6,665 nucleotides of DNA from Smithellaceae bacterium (GCA_028718405.1 JAQULV010000073.1:1-6665); one strand, 5' to 3'; shown: positions 1 to 5,596, counted from the stretch's first letter. Notes: generated by a model from the letters alone, not told the origin. Numbers and translations: made by a program.

Positions 1-40
1 CCTGAAAAATTGCCCCGTAAAGAATACCCCCCTGAAAAAT
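1..40. repeat. 10-bp direct repeat at the window edge, possibly the end of an IS element
   Basis: CCTGAAAAAT occurs at 1-10 and again at 31-40, separated by a C-rich spacer. Read on the minus strand this gives alternating G-runs and TTTTTCAGG blocks. That resembles the multiple short end repeats of IS21-type elements, but this is memory of style, not a match. No transposase is visible inside the window, so any element would lie to the left. Confidence 0.35.
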
Positions 41-91
41 CCATACGACGTATCCTTTGATAGCATTGGAATCCCCCATTTAGTTATGATC

Positions 92-154
92 AATGCCTTA
101 CAGATCATGAGTTCTATTAATCACGCCCCGCTAGCACATGCTTAATAAGGCATT
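92..154. repeat. 9-bp inverted repeat AATGCCTTA / TAAGGCATT
   Basis: AATGCCTTA at 92-100 is perfectly complementary to TAAGGCATT at 146-154, with 45 nt between. A smaller inverted pair, ATGATC (86-91) and GATCAT (103-108), overlaps it. The stretch has no coding frame I can support. The function is unknown; it could be element debris or a structured transcript. Confidence 0.3.
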
Positions 155-181
155 ACGCGATTAGCGTCTGTTATCGCGTAA
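153..181. terminator. Perfect 9-bp hairpin TTACGCGAT / ATCGCGTAA, possible terminator
   Basis: Arms at 153-161 and 173-181 pair perfectly around an 11-nt loop. On the minus strand the hairpin follows directly after the stop codon (182-184) of the short frame at 182-277. That is where a terminator for that frame, or for readthrough from the DHH gene, would lie. There is no clear T-run on either side, so the terminator reading is tentative. Confidence 0.3.
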
Positions 182-277
182 CTAAAGGATGTTTGCAAGG
201 TCAATCTTGGGAAATGTGGCGAAAATGTGATCTACGCACATTTCAGGCCGTAAGTCCTTAACAGCAATCGTCTTCAA
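182..277 (-). pseudogene. Possible remnant of an HD-GYP-type protein N-terminus
   Basis: A 31-codon minus-strand frame, readable from a TTG at 277, ends in TAG at 182-184. It contains IAVKDLRPEMCVD, which resembles the 'I.V..LRPGM.V' opening of the DUF3391 region found before some HD-GYP phosphodiesterase domains. No HD or GYP domain follows and no good ATG start or ribosome-binding site is seen. If real it is a broken fragment. The similarity is judged by eye on about 13 residues and could be chance. Confidence 0.25.
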
Positions 278-470
278 GCCCTTAAGCGCTGTAATCTAGC
301 ACCCGCCGGTTACACCCGGCACGATTTTATCCATGTCCTTTTGGCAGAGAGAATCAGATGCCCATGCTGCGCAGCTTCGCGTCATTGCATGGTTTCCTGG
401 AGAGGGGACGGTAAATGACGAGGGGGGAATAATGGGGAAGGATGAAAGCCGGGTCGTGCCTTGCGACGTC

Positions 471-1535
471 CTATTTCTTTCCTTTGCCGTTTGCGTCGTT
501 GCCGGTATTACGTCTGCGCCGGAGACGATTAACGAGAAACTGGTGAACGGACTCTTGTCCGATGTCACCTCCTACAGCCTCCTTCAGCGTTTCCAGTTGA
601 ATCTCGACGCGCGCCGCGCTCTTGTGTCCACCTGCGCTCCCGTAGTGACCGAAGGCTTTTTTGGCGATGGCTCCACAATCCTGGCGATAACCATCGCCCC
701 TAAAGATGATGATTAGCCTGTCCTTCACAATTCCGGCAATGACTACGTAGTAGATGTCGATCATGCGCAGGTAGAAATCCGCCACCTGCACACAAACGTC
801 GCCGCTGTCAACCTTGCCCAGAAAACAGATAATCCGGTCGCGATAACGACTTCGGTAGTGATACGCATAGTCGAAGTACTTGAGAAAGCGGTCCGGGATC
901 TGATTTAGTTCGATGCGCCGGATAAGCTGACGGTTGGCCCGCGAATAGGTAAGGTAGTAGGCACCGATATCTTCCAAGGAGGCGTCTCTCTCGAAATTGT
1001 TCGTATCGGATTTGATTGCGTAGGCCAGCGCCGTATAGAGTCTTTTGGGAATCCTCACCTTGGCCGCCAGAAGGTATTCTGTCATCACCGTGGAGAGGGC
1101 GCCGTATCCCTTTCTGATGTCGGCCATGTCGGCGTGCCAGACGGTAGTGCAGGGATGGTGGTCGATCACGATCTTAGGCTTGATGCCGTTCAGGGTGTCT
1201 CCGAAGAAGGTCGGCTGGCCATCTACAATGGCGATATAGCTGTACTGGCGAAGATCGGTCTTGGAGAGCAGTTGGATCGATATCTTCATCGCCTTGACCA
1301 ACTCCAGATTCTGAATCCTGATCACCGGCTCCGTGGAAACGAAGGTACACTTTGCCAGTCCCACGGTTTGTCTGAGTACCTCGGAGAGGGCCATGGCCGA
1401 CGCGATAGAATCGGGATCGGGGCTACCATACATGAGGATCGCCAGGCTATCGGTGGCCTTAATCAGGGACCTGAGCTTGAATACGTTGAAAAGGGTTTCT
1501 TCTTTTTTGTTGAGGAGTGATTCTATCCGTTTCAT
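471..1535 (-). CDS. DHH/DHHA1 family phosphoesterase (NrnA-like)
   Basis: A 354-aa protein with the two-domain layout of DHH phosphoesterases. The family includes NrnA-type nano-RNases, pAp phosphatases and cyclic-dinucleotide phosphodiesterases, which use paired Mn2+ ions. Visible motifs are YGSPDPDSIAS (36-46, motif I), IVDGQP (103-108, motif II), IDHHP with DHH at 125-127 (motif III), KSDTNNF (175-181, motif IV), and the C-terminal DHHA1 glycine-rich motif GSAGGHKSAA (299-308). The usual motif I His is Tyr36, while both motif I Asp residues remain. The C-terminus (338-354) is strongly basic. No signal peptide or membrane segment is apparent. The gene starts 33 nt after the selD stop in the same direction, so co-transcription is likely. 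The ribosome-binding site before the ATG is weak, which fits translation after selD. The substrate cannot be told from sequence. Confidence 0.9.
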   Translation of the reverse strand: MKRIESLLNKKEETLFNVFKLRSLIKATDSLAILMYGSPDPDSIASAMALSEVLRQTVGLAKCTFVSTEPVIRIQNLELVKAMKISIQLLSKTDLRQYSYIAIVDGQPTFFGDTLNGIKPKIVIDHHPCTTVWHADMADIRKGYGALSTVMTEYLLAAKVRIPKRLYTALAYAIKSDTNNFERDASLEDIGAYYLTYSRANRQLIRRIELNQIPDRFLKYFDYAYHYRSRYRDRIICFLGKVDSGDVCVQVADFYLRMIDIYYVVIAGIVKDRLIIIFRGDGYRQDCGAIAKKAFGHYGSAGGHKSAARVEIQLETLKEAVGGDIGQESVHQFLVNRLRRRRNTGNDANGKGKK

Positions 1536-1568
1536 ATGGGTGTCTGCTTGCCGCTGTCCTCAGGACCT

Positions 1569-2618
1569 TCAGATCACGCGTATCTTCCCCGGGTGATCGG
1601 ATACCACTTCGCCGATGATGTTAGCATACTTTATCCCGTTGTCACGCATCTTTCTCAGCATCTCTCGAGCCCCATCCGGGGCAACAGCGGCCAGCAGACC
1701 GCCAGCCGTTTGCGGATCATAGAGGCAATCGAGACGCCATGCAGGCACGCCGGCCGCTGGATCGACCCGCGGCGCGTTGTAGTCGCGGTTGCGATAGAGC
1801 CCTCCCGGGACGATACCTGTTTCTACCAGCTCCTGAAGCCTGCCAAAAAGAGGTACTGTCGAGGAATCAATCATGACGCCCACGTCTTCCCCTTCGATCA
1901 TTTCACGAGCATGGCCCAATAGGCCGAACCCGGTCACATCCGTACAGGCATGGCAATGATCGCCTTCCGTAAGAAGCTCGGCGGCCTTCCGGTTCAGCGT
2001 CGTCATGGAGAAGACCGCCTCTTCGTACAACTCCCGGCTGACAACCTTCCCTTTCAGAGCCGTGCTCGCGATCCCAGTGCCTAGGGCCTTGGTAAGGATC
2101 AGTTTGTCCCCTTTTCGCGCGCCGCGGTTGAAAAGGACCTTTTCCGGATGGATCACTCCCGTGACGGCCAGGCCGTACTTCAATTCCTTATCCTCGACGG
2201 AGTGTCCCCCCACGAGGAGAACACCCGCCTCATGCATCTTCTCCAGCCCGCCTAGGAGGATGCGACGAAGGATCGCCAGATCCATGTCCTTAACGGGAAA
2301 GCAAACGATATTCATGGCCGTCAGCGGCCTTCCCCCCATGGCGTAGACGTCGCTCAGGGCATTGACGACGGCAATGCGTCCGAAGGTCTCCGGGTCGTCC
2401 ACGATGGGCGTAAAGAAATCCACCGTCTGGATGATGGCCAGATCGTCGCGCAGTTTATAGACCCCTGCGTCTTCGGCATGCTCCATGCCGACAATCAGAT
2501 TCGGATCCGTCATCAGAGGCAGATCCTTCAGCGCTGCGTGCAAGTCCCCCGGACCGATCTTACAGGCTCAACCAGCCCCGTGAACGGTCTCGGTAAGACG
2601 GACGACCTTGCTGTCCAT
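1569..2618 (-). CDS. selD: Selenophosphate synthetase SelD, a selenoprotein (Sec17)
   Basis: Makes selenophosphate from selenide and ATP, the selenium donor for selenocysteine tRNA and other selenium modifications. The start is the ATG at 2616-2618, preceded by GAAAGGAG with good spacing. The frame then meets TGA at 2568-2570 and stays open to 1569, giving 349 aa (E. coli SelD has 347). Residues 13-22 read HGAG-U-ACKIG, placing Sec at 17, Cys at 19 and Lys at 20, where E. coli has catalytic Cys17 and Lys20. Further family motifs are VDFFTP (66-71), NALSDVYAMGG (86-96), LVGGHSVED (135-143), TDVTGFGLLGH (226-236, Asp227) and YDPQTAGG (300-307). A caller that stops at TGA would begin at the TTG codon 26 and lose the active-site segment. 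It is first in a likely operon with the DHH gene, and divergent from a cysteine desulfurase beyond the transposon. Confidence 0.95.
2543..2570 (-). promoter_or_regulatory. Sec UGA codon of selD with candidate bacterial SECIS hairpin
   Basis: The recoded TGA is at 2568-2570. Twelve nucleotides downstream, GGTCC (2551-2555) can pair with GGACT (2543-2547), including one G-U pair, around a GGG loop. Bacterial SECIS elements are short hairpins just after the UGA with a G in the apical loop that SelB recognises, so place and loop fit. The fold is by eye only, and bacterial SECIS sequences are poorly conserved. Confidence 0.6.
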
Positions 2619-2674
2619 CCCGGCTCCTTTCTATTAACTGTACCTCTCTGGCGCCACGTAGGCTATTAGAATTC

Positions 2675-2703
2675 TCCCTACACAAATTTGGAGGAGATGT
2701 CAA
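2675..2703 (-). promoter_or_regulatory. Candidate selD promoter adjoining the transposon
   Basis: On the minus strand a perfect -35 box TTGACA (2698-2703) is followed after 17 nt by TAGGGA (2675-2680), a poor -10. The first three bases of the -35 box belong to the duplicated target sequence, so the box survived insertion intact, but everything upstream of the duplication was replaced by transposon DNA. The perfect -35 and the spacing support it; the weak -10 lowers confidence. Confidence 0.4.
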
Positions 2704-2708
2704 ATCAC
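2701..2708. repeat. Left target-site duplication CAAATCAC
   Basis: The 8-bp sequence CAAATCAC directly abuts the left inverted repeat and recurs in the same orientation immediately outside the right inverted repeat. This is the expected footprint of a DDE-transposase insertion, and IS1-like elements make duplications of about this length. Confidence 0.93.
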
Positions 2709-2727
2709 GGTAGTGGGCTATTTTGAA
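2709..2727. repeat. Left terminal inverted repeat
   Basis: Read inward, GGTAGTGGGCTATTTTGAA matches the right end at 18 of 19 positions, the first 16 perfectly. It also contains the TAG stop codon (2718-2720, minus strand) of the 87-aa gene. Confidence 0.93.
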
Positions 2728-2981
2728 GCTTCCCACGGCGTCGCCTTTTTCCATAATTCTGTAAGTCCATGAACATCTCCGTCTCTATACAATCCCTCTA
2801 GTTTCATAAATAAGTTTTCATCGAAGACAAAGACCGTCTCCAAGGGAAGACATATGGGAGTCCGATAATATCCCTCGCACGGCTTTACGGCAATATGGCG
2901 CCTAATGACTTCTTCGCAATAGAGATGCTTCGGGCGTAAATCAAATTCTTTAACAAGACAACTTGTTGATTTTATTGGCAT
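2718..2981 (-). CDS. Hypothetical 87-aa protein at the left transposon end
   Basis: I do not recognise this protein. The start at 2979-2981 is chosen because GAAAGGA lies about 10 nt before it on the minus strand; a longer frame back to 3059 lacks such a site and would run into the plus-strand promoter. The product begins MPIKSTSCLVKEFDL, has Cys at 8, 22, 35 and 44, and no membrane segment or signal peptide. Its last residues and TAG stop lie inside the terminal inverted repeat, so the element end supplies the stop. It is transcribed away from the DUF5343 gene and towards selD, and no terminator is visible after it, so readthrough into selD is possible. Confidence 0.6.
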   Translation of the reverse strand: MPIKSTSCLVKEFDLRPKHLYCEEVIRRHIAVKPCEGYYRTPICLPLETVFVFDENLFMKLEGLYRDGDVHGLTELWKKATPWEASK

Positions 2982-3027
2982 AGAGATATTTTCCTTTCGG
3001 CACAGAATATTTGCCAATTTTTTCTGC

Positions 3028-3055
3028 TTGACATTGGCGCAAATGTGATTACAAT
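3028..3055 (+). promoter_or_regulatory. Strong sigma70-type promoter for the DUF5343 gene
   Basis: A perfect -35 box TTGACA (3028-3033) is followed by a 16-nt spacer and TACAAT (3050-3055), five of six to the -10 consensus. The predicted start near 3062 leaves a leader of about 50 nt to the ATG at 3113. Confidence 0.7.
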
Positions 3056-3062
3056 GCAATCA
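3046..3062. promoter_or_regulatory. Near-perfect 17-bp palindrome over the -10 box, candidate operator
   Basis: TGATTACAATGCAATCA is symmetric at seven of eight arm pairs around its central base. It overlaps the -10 hexamer and the predicted transcription start, the classic position for a repressor that blocks initiation. No recognised repressor gene is in the element, so a regulator would be one of the unrecognised proteins or host-encoded. Confidence 0.4.
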
Positions 3063-3112
3063 GGGTTGGCGATAAACCAAAGATTAACTCCAAAACAAAG
3101 GAGGAGAGCAGC

Positions 3113-3856
3113 ATGGCAGATAACGATAAGAAAGACGGAAAAGGACCGATCCCCCCCTATTTGCCCTATAAAACTTTCATTAGGCTTATCGGGGCTTTCA
3201 AAGAAAGCACTGTGCCACAGCGCATTGACCAAAGCGTTCTCTCTAAATTTTCCGGAAGCGAAATTGCGGCTCTCATTCCAGCCCTTAAATTTTTCGATCT
3301 CATCAATAAGGATCAGATGACACAACAAAGACTCCTCGACCTCGTTGATTCGTATGGAACACCGGGTTGGAAAATTAAGCTCAAGGAAATCATGACCATT
3401 TCTTACGCTGAGATAATAGACGGGCTGCATCTTGATTCCGCGACGAGGAAACAACTTGACGAAAAATTCAACGCCGTTGCTGCCGGGGCTGTGGCCGACA
3501 AGTGTACTCGTTTTTATATATCGGCGGCTACTGAGGCGGGAATTACCTTGTCCAGTTTTATCACCATGAGGAAGAAGGCTCCGCGAACCGGCCCCAAGAC
3601 GGTCAAGATTCCCAAAGCACAAATCGTGAAGAAAATAGCACCCAAGGGAGAAATTAAAGAACCCTCTGCTGACGAAAGCTCCAAAATACCTTCCGGATGT
3701 AAAGAGTTCTCTATCCCTGTTAGGGGCAAGAGCGACGCAAAGATATGGATACCGGACAATATCGATGAAAAAGAATGGAACGGAGTAAAAGAAAACTTGG
3801 AACTCACTATAAAGATGATTGAGAACTTCTTCGGATTCGGTCGTAAGGATAAGTGA
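3113..3856 (+). CDS. DUF5343-type protein, transposon cargo
   Basis: A 247-aa soluble protein with a strong ribosome-binding site (AAAGGAGGAG) 6 nt before the ATG. The N-terminal part, from PPYLPYKTF (14-22) through VPQRIDQSVLSKFSGSE (34-50) and IPALKFFDLIN (55-65), matches the pattern I know for DUF5343, a family of unknown function in bacteria and archaea. Residues 68-147 continue the predicted helical domain. A low-complexity Lys/Pro linker follows (154-192), then a short C-terminal segment with SIPVRGKSDAKIWIP (200-214), perhaps a separate small beta unit. Nothing looks catalytic. It has its own promoter and ends just before a large palindrome and a tRNA. Base use is more AT-rich than in the flanking selenium genes, as expected for cargo. 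The family call is by eye; the function is unknown. Confidence 0.8.
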   Translation: MADNDKKDGKGPIPPYLPYKTFIRLIGAFKESTVPQRIDQSVLSKFSGSEIAALIPALKFFDLINKDQMTQQRLLDLVDSYGTPGWKIKLKEIMTISYAEIIDGLHLDSATRKQLDEKFNAVAAGAVADKCTRFYISAATEAGITLSSFITMRKKAPRTGPKTVKIPKAQIVKKIAPKGEIKEPSADESSKIPSGCKEFSIPVRGKSDAKIWIPDNIDEKEWNGVKENLELTIKMIENFFGFGRKDK

Positions 3857-3878
3857 AGATGTTGCGGATAAAAAGAGA

Positions 3879-3908
3879 GGCCGTGACTCGCGCCAACGAG
3901 TCACGGCC
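3879..3908. terminator. Perfect 12-bp stem-loop after the DUF5343 gene, possible terminator
   Basis: GGCCGTGACTCG (3879-3890) pairs perfectly with CGAGTCACGGCC (3897-3908) around a 6-nt CGCCAA loop, 22 nt after the stop codon. Stem strength suits a terminator, but only two T follow on the plus strand, so termination may be incomplete. Because the tRNA begins 11 nt later, the hairpin could instead be a processing site separating mRNA from tRNA. Confidence 0.6.
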
Positions 3909-3919
3909 TTCAAAGTTAG

Positions 3920-3996
3920 CCCCCCGTAGTTCAACTGGACAGAACTCCTGGCTCGTACCCGGATTGTTGCCAGTTCAAATCTGGCCGGGGGGTCCA
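3920..3996 (+). tRNA. tRNA gene with anticodon CGT (predicted tRNA-Thr), inside the transposon
   Basis: A full 77-nt cloverleaf folds by eye. The acceptor is CCCCCCG/CGGGGGG, 7 bp. The D-arm is GTTC/GAAC with a GG-containing loop. The anticodon loop is CTCGTAC with anticodon at 3954-3956. The variable loop has 5 nt, the T-arm is GCCAG/CTGGC with loop TTCAAAT, and the discriminator T precedes an encoded CCA (3994-3996). The anticodon CGT reads the Thr codon ACG, and G35, U36 and U73 suit threonine identity. Oddities are a C1-G72 first pair, almost pure C/G acceptor arms, and a C-A mismatch at 27-43. It is not the selenocysteine tRNA, which would be longer with anticodon TCA. No separate promoter is seen, so it may be co-transcribed with the DUF5343 gene. 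It may be a degenerate or repurposed tRNA. Confidence 0.8.
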
Positions 3997-4003
3997 GTTT
4001 AAC

Positions 4004-4037
4004 TTGGTTCCCTGGTGTTAGCGCATCAGGGAACCAA
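4004..4037. terminator. 14-bp stem-loop downstream of the tRNA
   Basis: TTGGTTCCCTGGTG (4004-4017) pairs with CATCAGGGAACCAA (4024-4037), including one G-T pair, around a 6-nt loop, 7 nt after the tRNA CCA end. No T-run follows. It may end the tRNA transcript or shield the transposase from transcription coming from the left. A weaker pair, CCCGAT (4042-4047) with ATCGGG (4068-4073), lies just after it. Confidence 0.5.
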
Positions 4038-4074
4038 CAACCCCGATTTGCCCCTGCAAGAGCCTTGATCGGGA

Positions 4075-4104
4075 TTGAGGTCCGGTAAGACCCGTCAGTA
4101 ATAT
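4075..4104 (+). promoter_or_regulatory. Weak candidate promoter for the transposase
   Basis: TTGAGG (4075-4080), 18 nt, TAATAT (4099-4104): each hexamer matches consensus at four positions. The predicted start near 4111 would begin just before the hairpin at 4115-4144. A weak promoter is usual for transposases. Confidence 0.35.
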
Positions 4105-4114
4105 GGCACTTGTA

Positions 4115-4144
4115 GGGCTCCATGTCAAGCAGAGAAAGGAGCCC
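4115..4144 (+). promoter_or_regulatory. Hairpin covering the transposase ribosome-binding site
   Basis: GGGCTCC (4115-4121) is perfectly complementary to GGAGCCC (4138-4144), with a 16-nt loop. The right arm contains the GGAG Shine-Dalgarno core that serves the ATG at 4148. Folding would hide the site and lower transposase translation, a strategy known from IS10 and IS50. An ATG at 4122 inside the loop opens a 9-codon frame whose TGA stop (4149-4151) overlaps the transposase ATG, so coupling between the two is conceivable. Confidence 0.5.
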
Positions 4145-4147
4145 CCA

Positions 4148-4963
4148 ATGAACACGTTGAAACCCGAAAAGAGGATGGCTGTCCTGCGTTCCCTGGTCGA
4201 GGGGAACTCTCTCCGGTCCACTTCCCGCATGACCGGGGTTCATAAAACCACAATCATGAAGATATTGAATGAAGCCGGAGAACGCTGCTCCCGCCTCATG
4301 GACGCCCAAATGAAGGACCTTCCTTGTCAGGTAATAGAGTGCGACGAACTCTGGACATTCGTACAGAAAAAAGAGCGGAATCTCTCTCCCGATGAAAAGA
4401 TCAAAGGCAAGGTTGGCGATCAATATATCTTCGTCGCCATTGATCCAGAAACTAAGCTGGTCCCGGTATTCGCTATAGGTAAACGTGACAGGGCTACAAC
4501 CCACGTCTTTGTGCAAGAAATCAGAGACAGGATAACGGGTATGCCCCAAATCACGACCGATGGATTTAAGCCCTACGTTGAAGCAATAGAACAAGCATTT
4601 GGCGGCGAGGTTCATTACGCCACGCTGGTTAAGAACTACGAGGCCGAGAATCCTGGTCCGGGTAGATATTCTCCCCCTTCGGTAAAGGGCGTTGACATTA
4701 CTCGCATATCCGGTAAGCCCGAAAGAAAGCGTATATGCACTTCGTACGTCGAAAGAAACAACCTGACAATGAGACTGTCTCTTAAGAGGCTCAATAGGCT
4801 TACATTGGCCTTTTCCAAGAAGGTCGATAATCTCAGAGCCGCGATAGCTCTTCATTTCGCCTATTATAATTTTTGCCGCGTTCATAGTTCGCTTCGTATC
4901 ACTCCCGCTATGGAAGCCAAAATAACCGACCGCATCTGGACCCTGGAGGAAATCGCCGCATAA
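4148..4963 (+). CDS. IS1-like DDE transposase
   Basis: A 271-aa transposase that would cut and join the element ends. The start at 4148 has AAAGGAG 6 nt upstream; an in-frame ATG at 4103 has no ribosome-binding site. Residues about 10-42 form a helix-turn-helix (LVEGNSLRSTSRMTGVHKTT) for end recognition. The DDE-type core shows ECDELW (Asp66), TTDGFKPY (Asp138) and SYVERNN (Glu202), followed by basic SLKRLNRLTLAFSKK (211-225) and FAYYNFCRVHSSL (237-249), the typical C-terminal signature of IS1-superfamily transposases. There is no N-terminal zinc finger and no InsA/InsB frameshift arrangement, so it resembles the single-frame branch of the family. It appears intact. It lies mid-element on the same strand as the DUF5343, tRNA and HNH genes. 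Confidence 0.9.
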   Translation: MNTLKPEKRMAVLRSLVEGNSLRSTSRMTGVHKTTIMKILNEAGERCSRLMDAQMKDLPCQVIECDELWTFVQKKERNLSPDEKIKGKVGDQYIFVAIDPETKLVPVFAIGKRDRATTHVFVQEIRDRITGMPQITTDGFKPYVEAIEQAFGGEVHYATLVKNYEAENPGPGRYSPPSVKGVDITRISGKPERKRICTSYVERNNLTMRLSLKRLNRLTLAFSKKVDNLRAAIALHFAYYNFCRVHSSLRITPAMEAKITDRIWTLEEIAA

Positions 4964-5026
4964 GGAACTTGAATAATTTTACTATTATGGTATGGAGGGA
5001 ACATCTATACTTGGCCTCTCTTATTG

Positions 5027-5060
5027 GGAATGTGTAGGGGGATAATCTCCCCAGTATTCC
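5027..5060. promoter_or_regulatory. Stem-loop between the transposase and HNH genes
   Basis: GGGGA (5038-5042) pairs with TCCCC (5048-5052), and an outer pair GGAAT (5027-5031) with ATTCC (5056-5060) extends the stem across an internal loop. It lies 40 nt before the HNH start and 64 nt after the transposase stop. It may act as a weak terminator for the transposase message or as a structured leader for the nuclease gene. Confidence 0.35.
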
Positions 5061-5099
5061 ATATATTCCAAAAACCGATAGACAAAGGAGGTATGGATC

Positions 5100-5402
5100 A
5101 TGGCTTACACGTACCCGTTCAGTACTGCTACGCAGCAGACAATTCTCGCCGTTTGGAACAAAGGCCGCATAGTCCCCGATAAAAATGGTAAGCACTGGGA
5201 CCCCGCAGTATGGCGGTACGATATATGCGGAAAACCAATTCAATATTCCCAGCATGGAAATACTAACTCCGATGTAGGCTGGGAAATCGACCATATTAAA
5301 CCAACCGCAAAAGGCGGTTCTGATAATTTGGACAATCTCCAGCCCTTGCAATGGGAGAACAATCGAACCAAGGGTGACAATTATCCCTGGTCTTGTCCTT
5401 GA
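5100..5402 (+). CDS. Small HNH endonuclease, transposon cargo
   Basis: A 100-aa protein that is little more than an HNH nuclease domain, expected to nick or cut DNA with a single metal ion. The motif reads DICGKPI (41-47), GWEIDHIKP (60-68, with the catalytic-type His65), GGSDNLDNLQPLQW (72-85, Asn79 in the middle position) and NNRTKGD (87-93). Only one Cys pairs with the domain start (Cys43; the other is Cys99), so the structural zinc site of some HNH proteins is absent. The ATG has AAAGGAGG 8 nt upstream. Its last 22 bp overlap the end of the convergent 71-aa gene. Single-domain HNH proteins occur as restriction, homing and phage packaging nucleases; which applies here is not visible. It is not an IscB/Cas9-type HNH, as there is no RuvC. 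Confidence 0.88.
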   Translation: MAYTYPFSTATQQTILAVWNKGRIVPDKNGKHWDPAVWRYDICGKPIQYSQHGNTNSDVGWEIDHIKPTAKGGSDNLDNLQPLQWENNRTKGDNYPWSCP

Positions 5403-5596
5403 CGATTTATAGCGTCGTACGGATCGTCAACAGAAACAATATAATATCCCCATTCACGGCACGTTTCGTCGAATGGCACAGGGTGGACATATAACCCTTG
5501 ATCGACTAATCTCTGTTCTAATCTTTTCATCCTCTCTTTTCGCGTCATATCACCGCGGGGAGGGATAGCAGGGAAACTGTTTTCATTCTTTTTCAT
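5381..5596 (-). CDS. Hypothetical 71-aa protein convergent with the HNH gene
   Basis: I do not recognise this protein. The start at 5594-5596 is preceded on the minus strand by GAAGGAGA at ideal spacing, which supports a real gene. The product starts MKKNENSFPAIPPRGD, continues with a charged helical stretch around MTRKERMKRLEQRLVDQG (17-34) and ends with an acidic, Gln-rich tail. It has no membrane segment. Its 3' end overlaps the HNH gene tail to tail by 22 bp, so the two messages are complementary at their ends. A partner or inhibitor of the nuclease is possible from position alone. A candidate minus-strand promoter is TTGTAA (5638-5643) with TAGTAT (5616-5621), which overlaps the terminator hairpin. 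Confidence 0.6.
   Translation of the reverse strand: MKKNENSFPAIPPRGDMTRKERMKRLEQRLVDQGLYVHPVPFDETCREWGYYIVSVDDPYDAINRQGQDQG

Noticed and set aside
333..716. Plus-strand 127-codon frame and the overlapping minus-strand frame at 296-568
   Set aside because: Both overlap the 3' end of the DHH gene, have no good ribosome-binding site and no recognisable protein features.
1536..1922. Plus-strand frames across the selD and DHH genes (1045-1239, 1134-1520, 1333-1596, 1536-1922, 2005-2346)
   Set aside because: They are antisense shadows of two well-supported genes and resemble no protein family.
1569..2543. SelD starting at the TTG at 2543
   Set aside because: This omits the conserved active-site segment and has no ribosome-binding site. 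The upstream frame through the TGA matches SelD residue for residue around position 17.
3920..3996. selC, the selenocysteine tRNA, given the nearby selD
   Set aside because: The cloverleaf has 77 nt with a 5-nt variable loop and anticodon CGT; tRNA-Sec is over 90 nt with a long variable arm and anticodon TCA.
4103..4147. A 286-aa transposase starting at 4103
   Set aside because: There is no ribosome-binding site before that ATG, which overlaps the candidate -10 box, whereas the ATG at 4148 has a strong site at normal spacing.
2972..4885. A 637-codon open frame on the minus strand
   Set aside because: It runs antisense through the DUF5343 gene, the tRNA and the transposase, all better supported. 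The stretch ARFELATIRVRA is a well-known artefact of translating a tRNA antisense.
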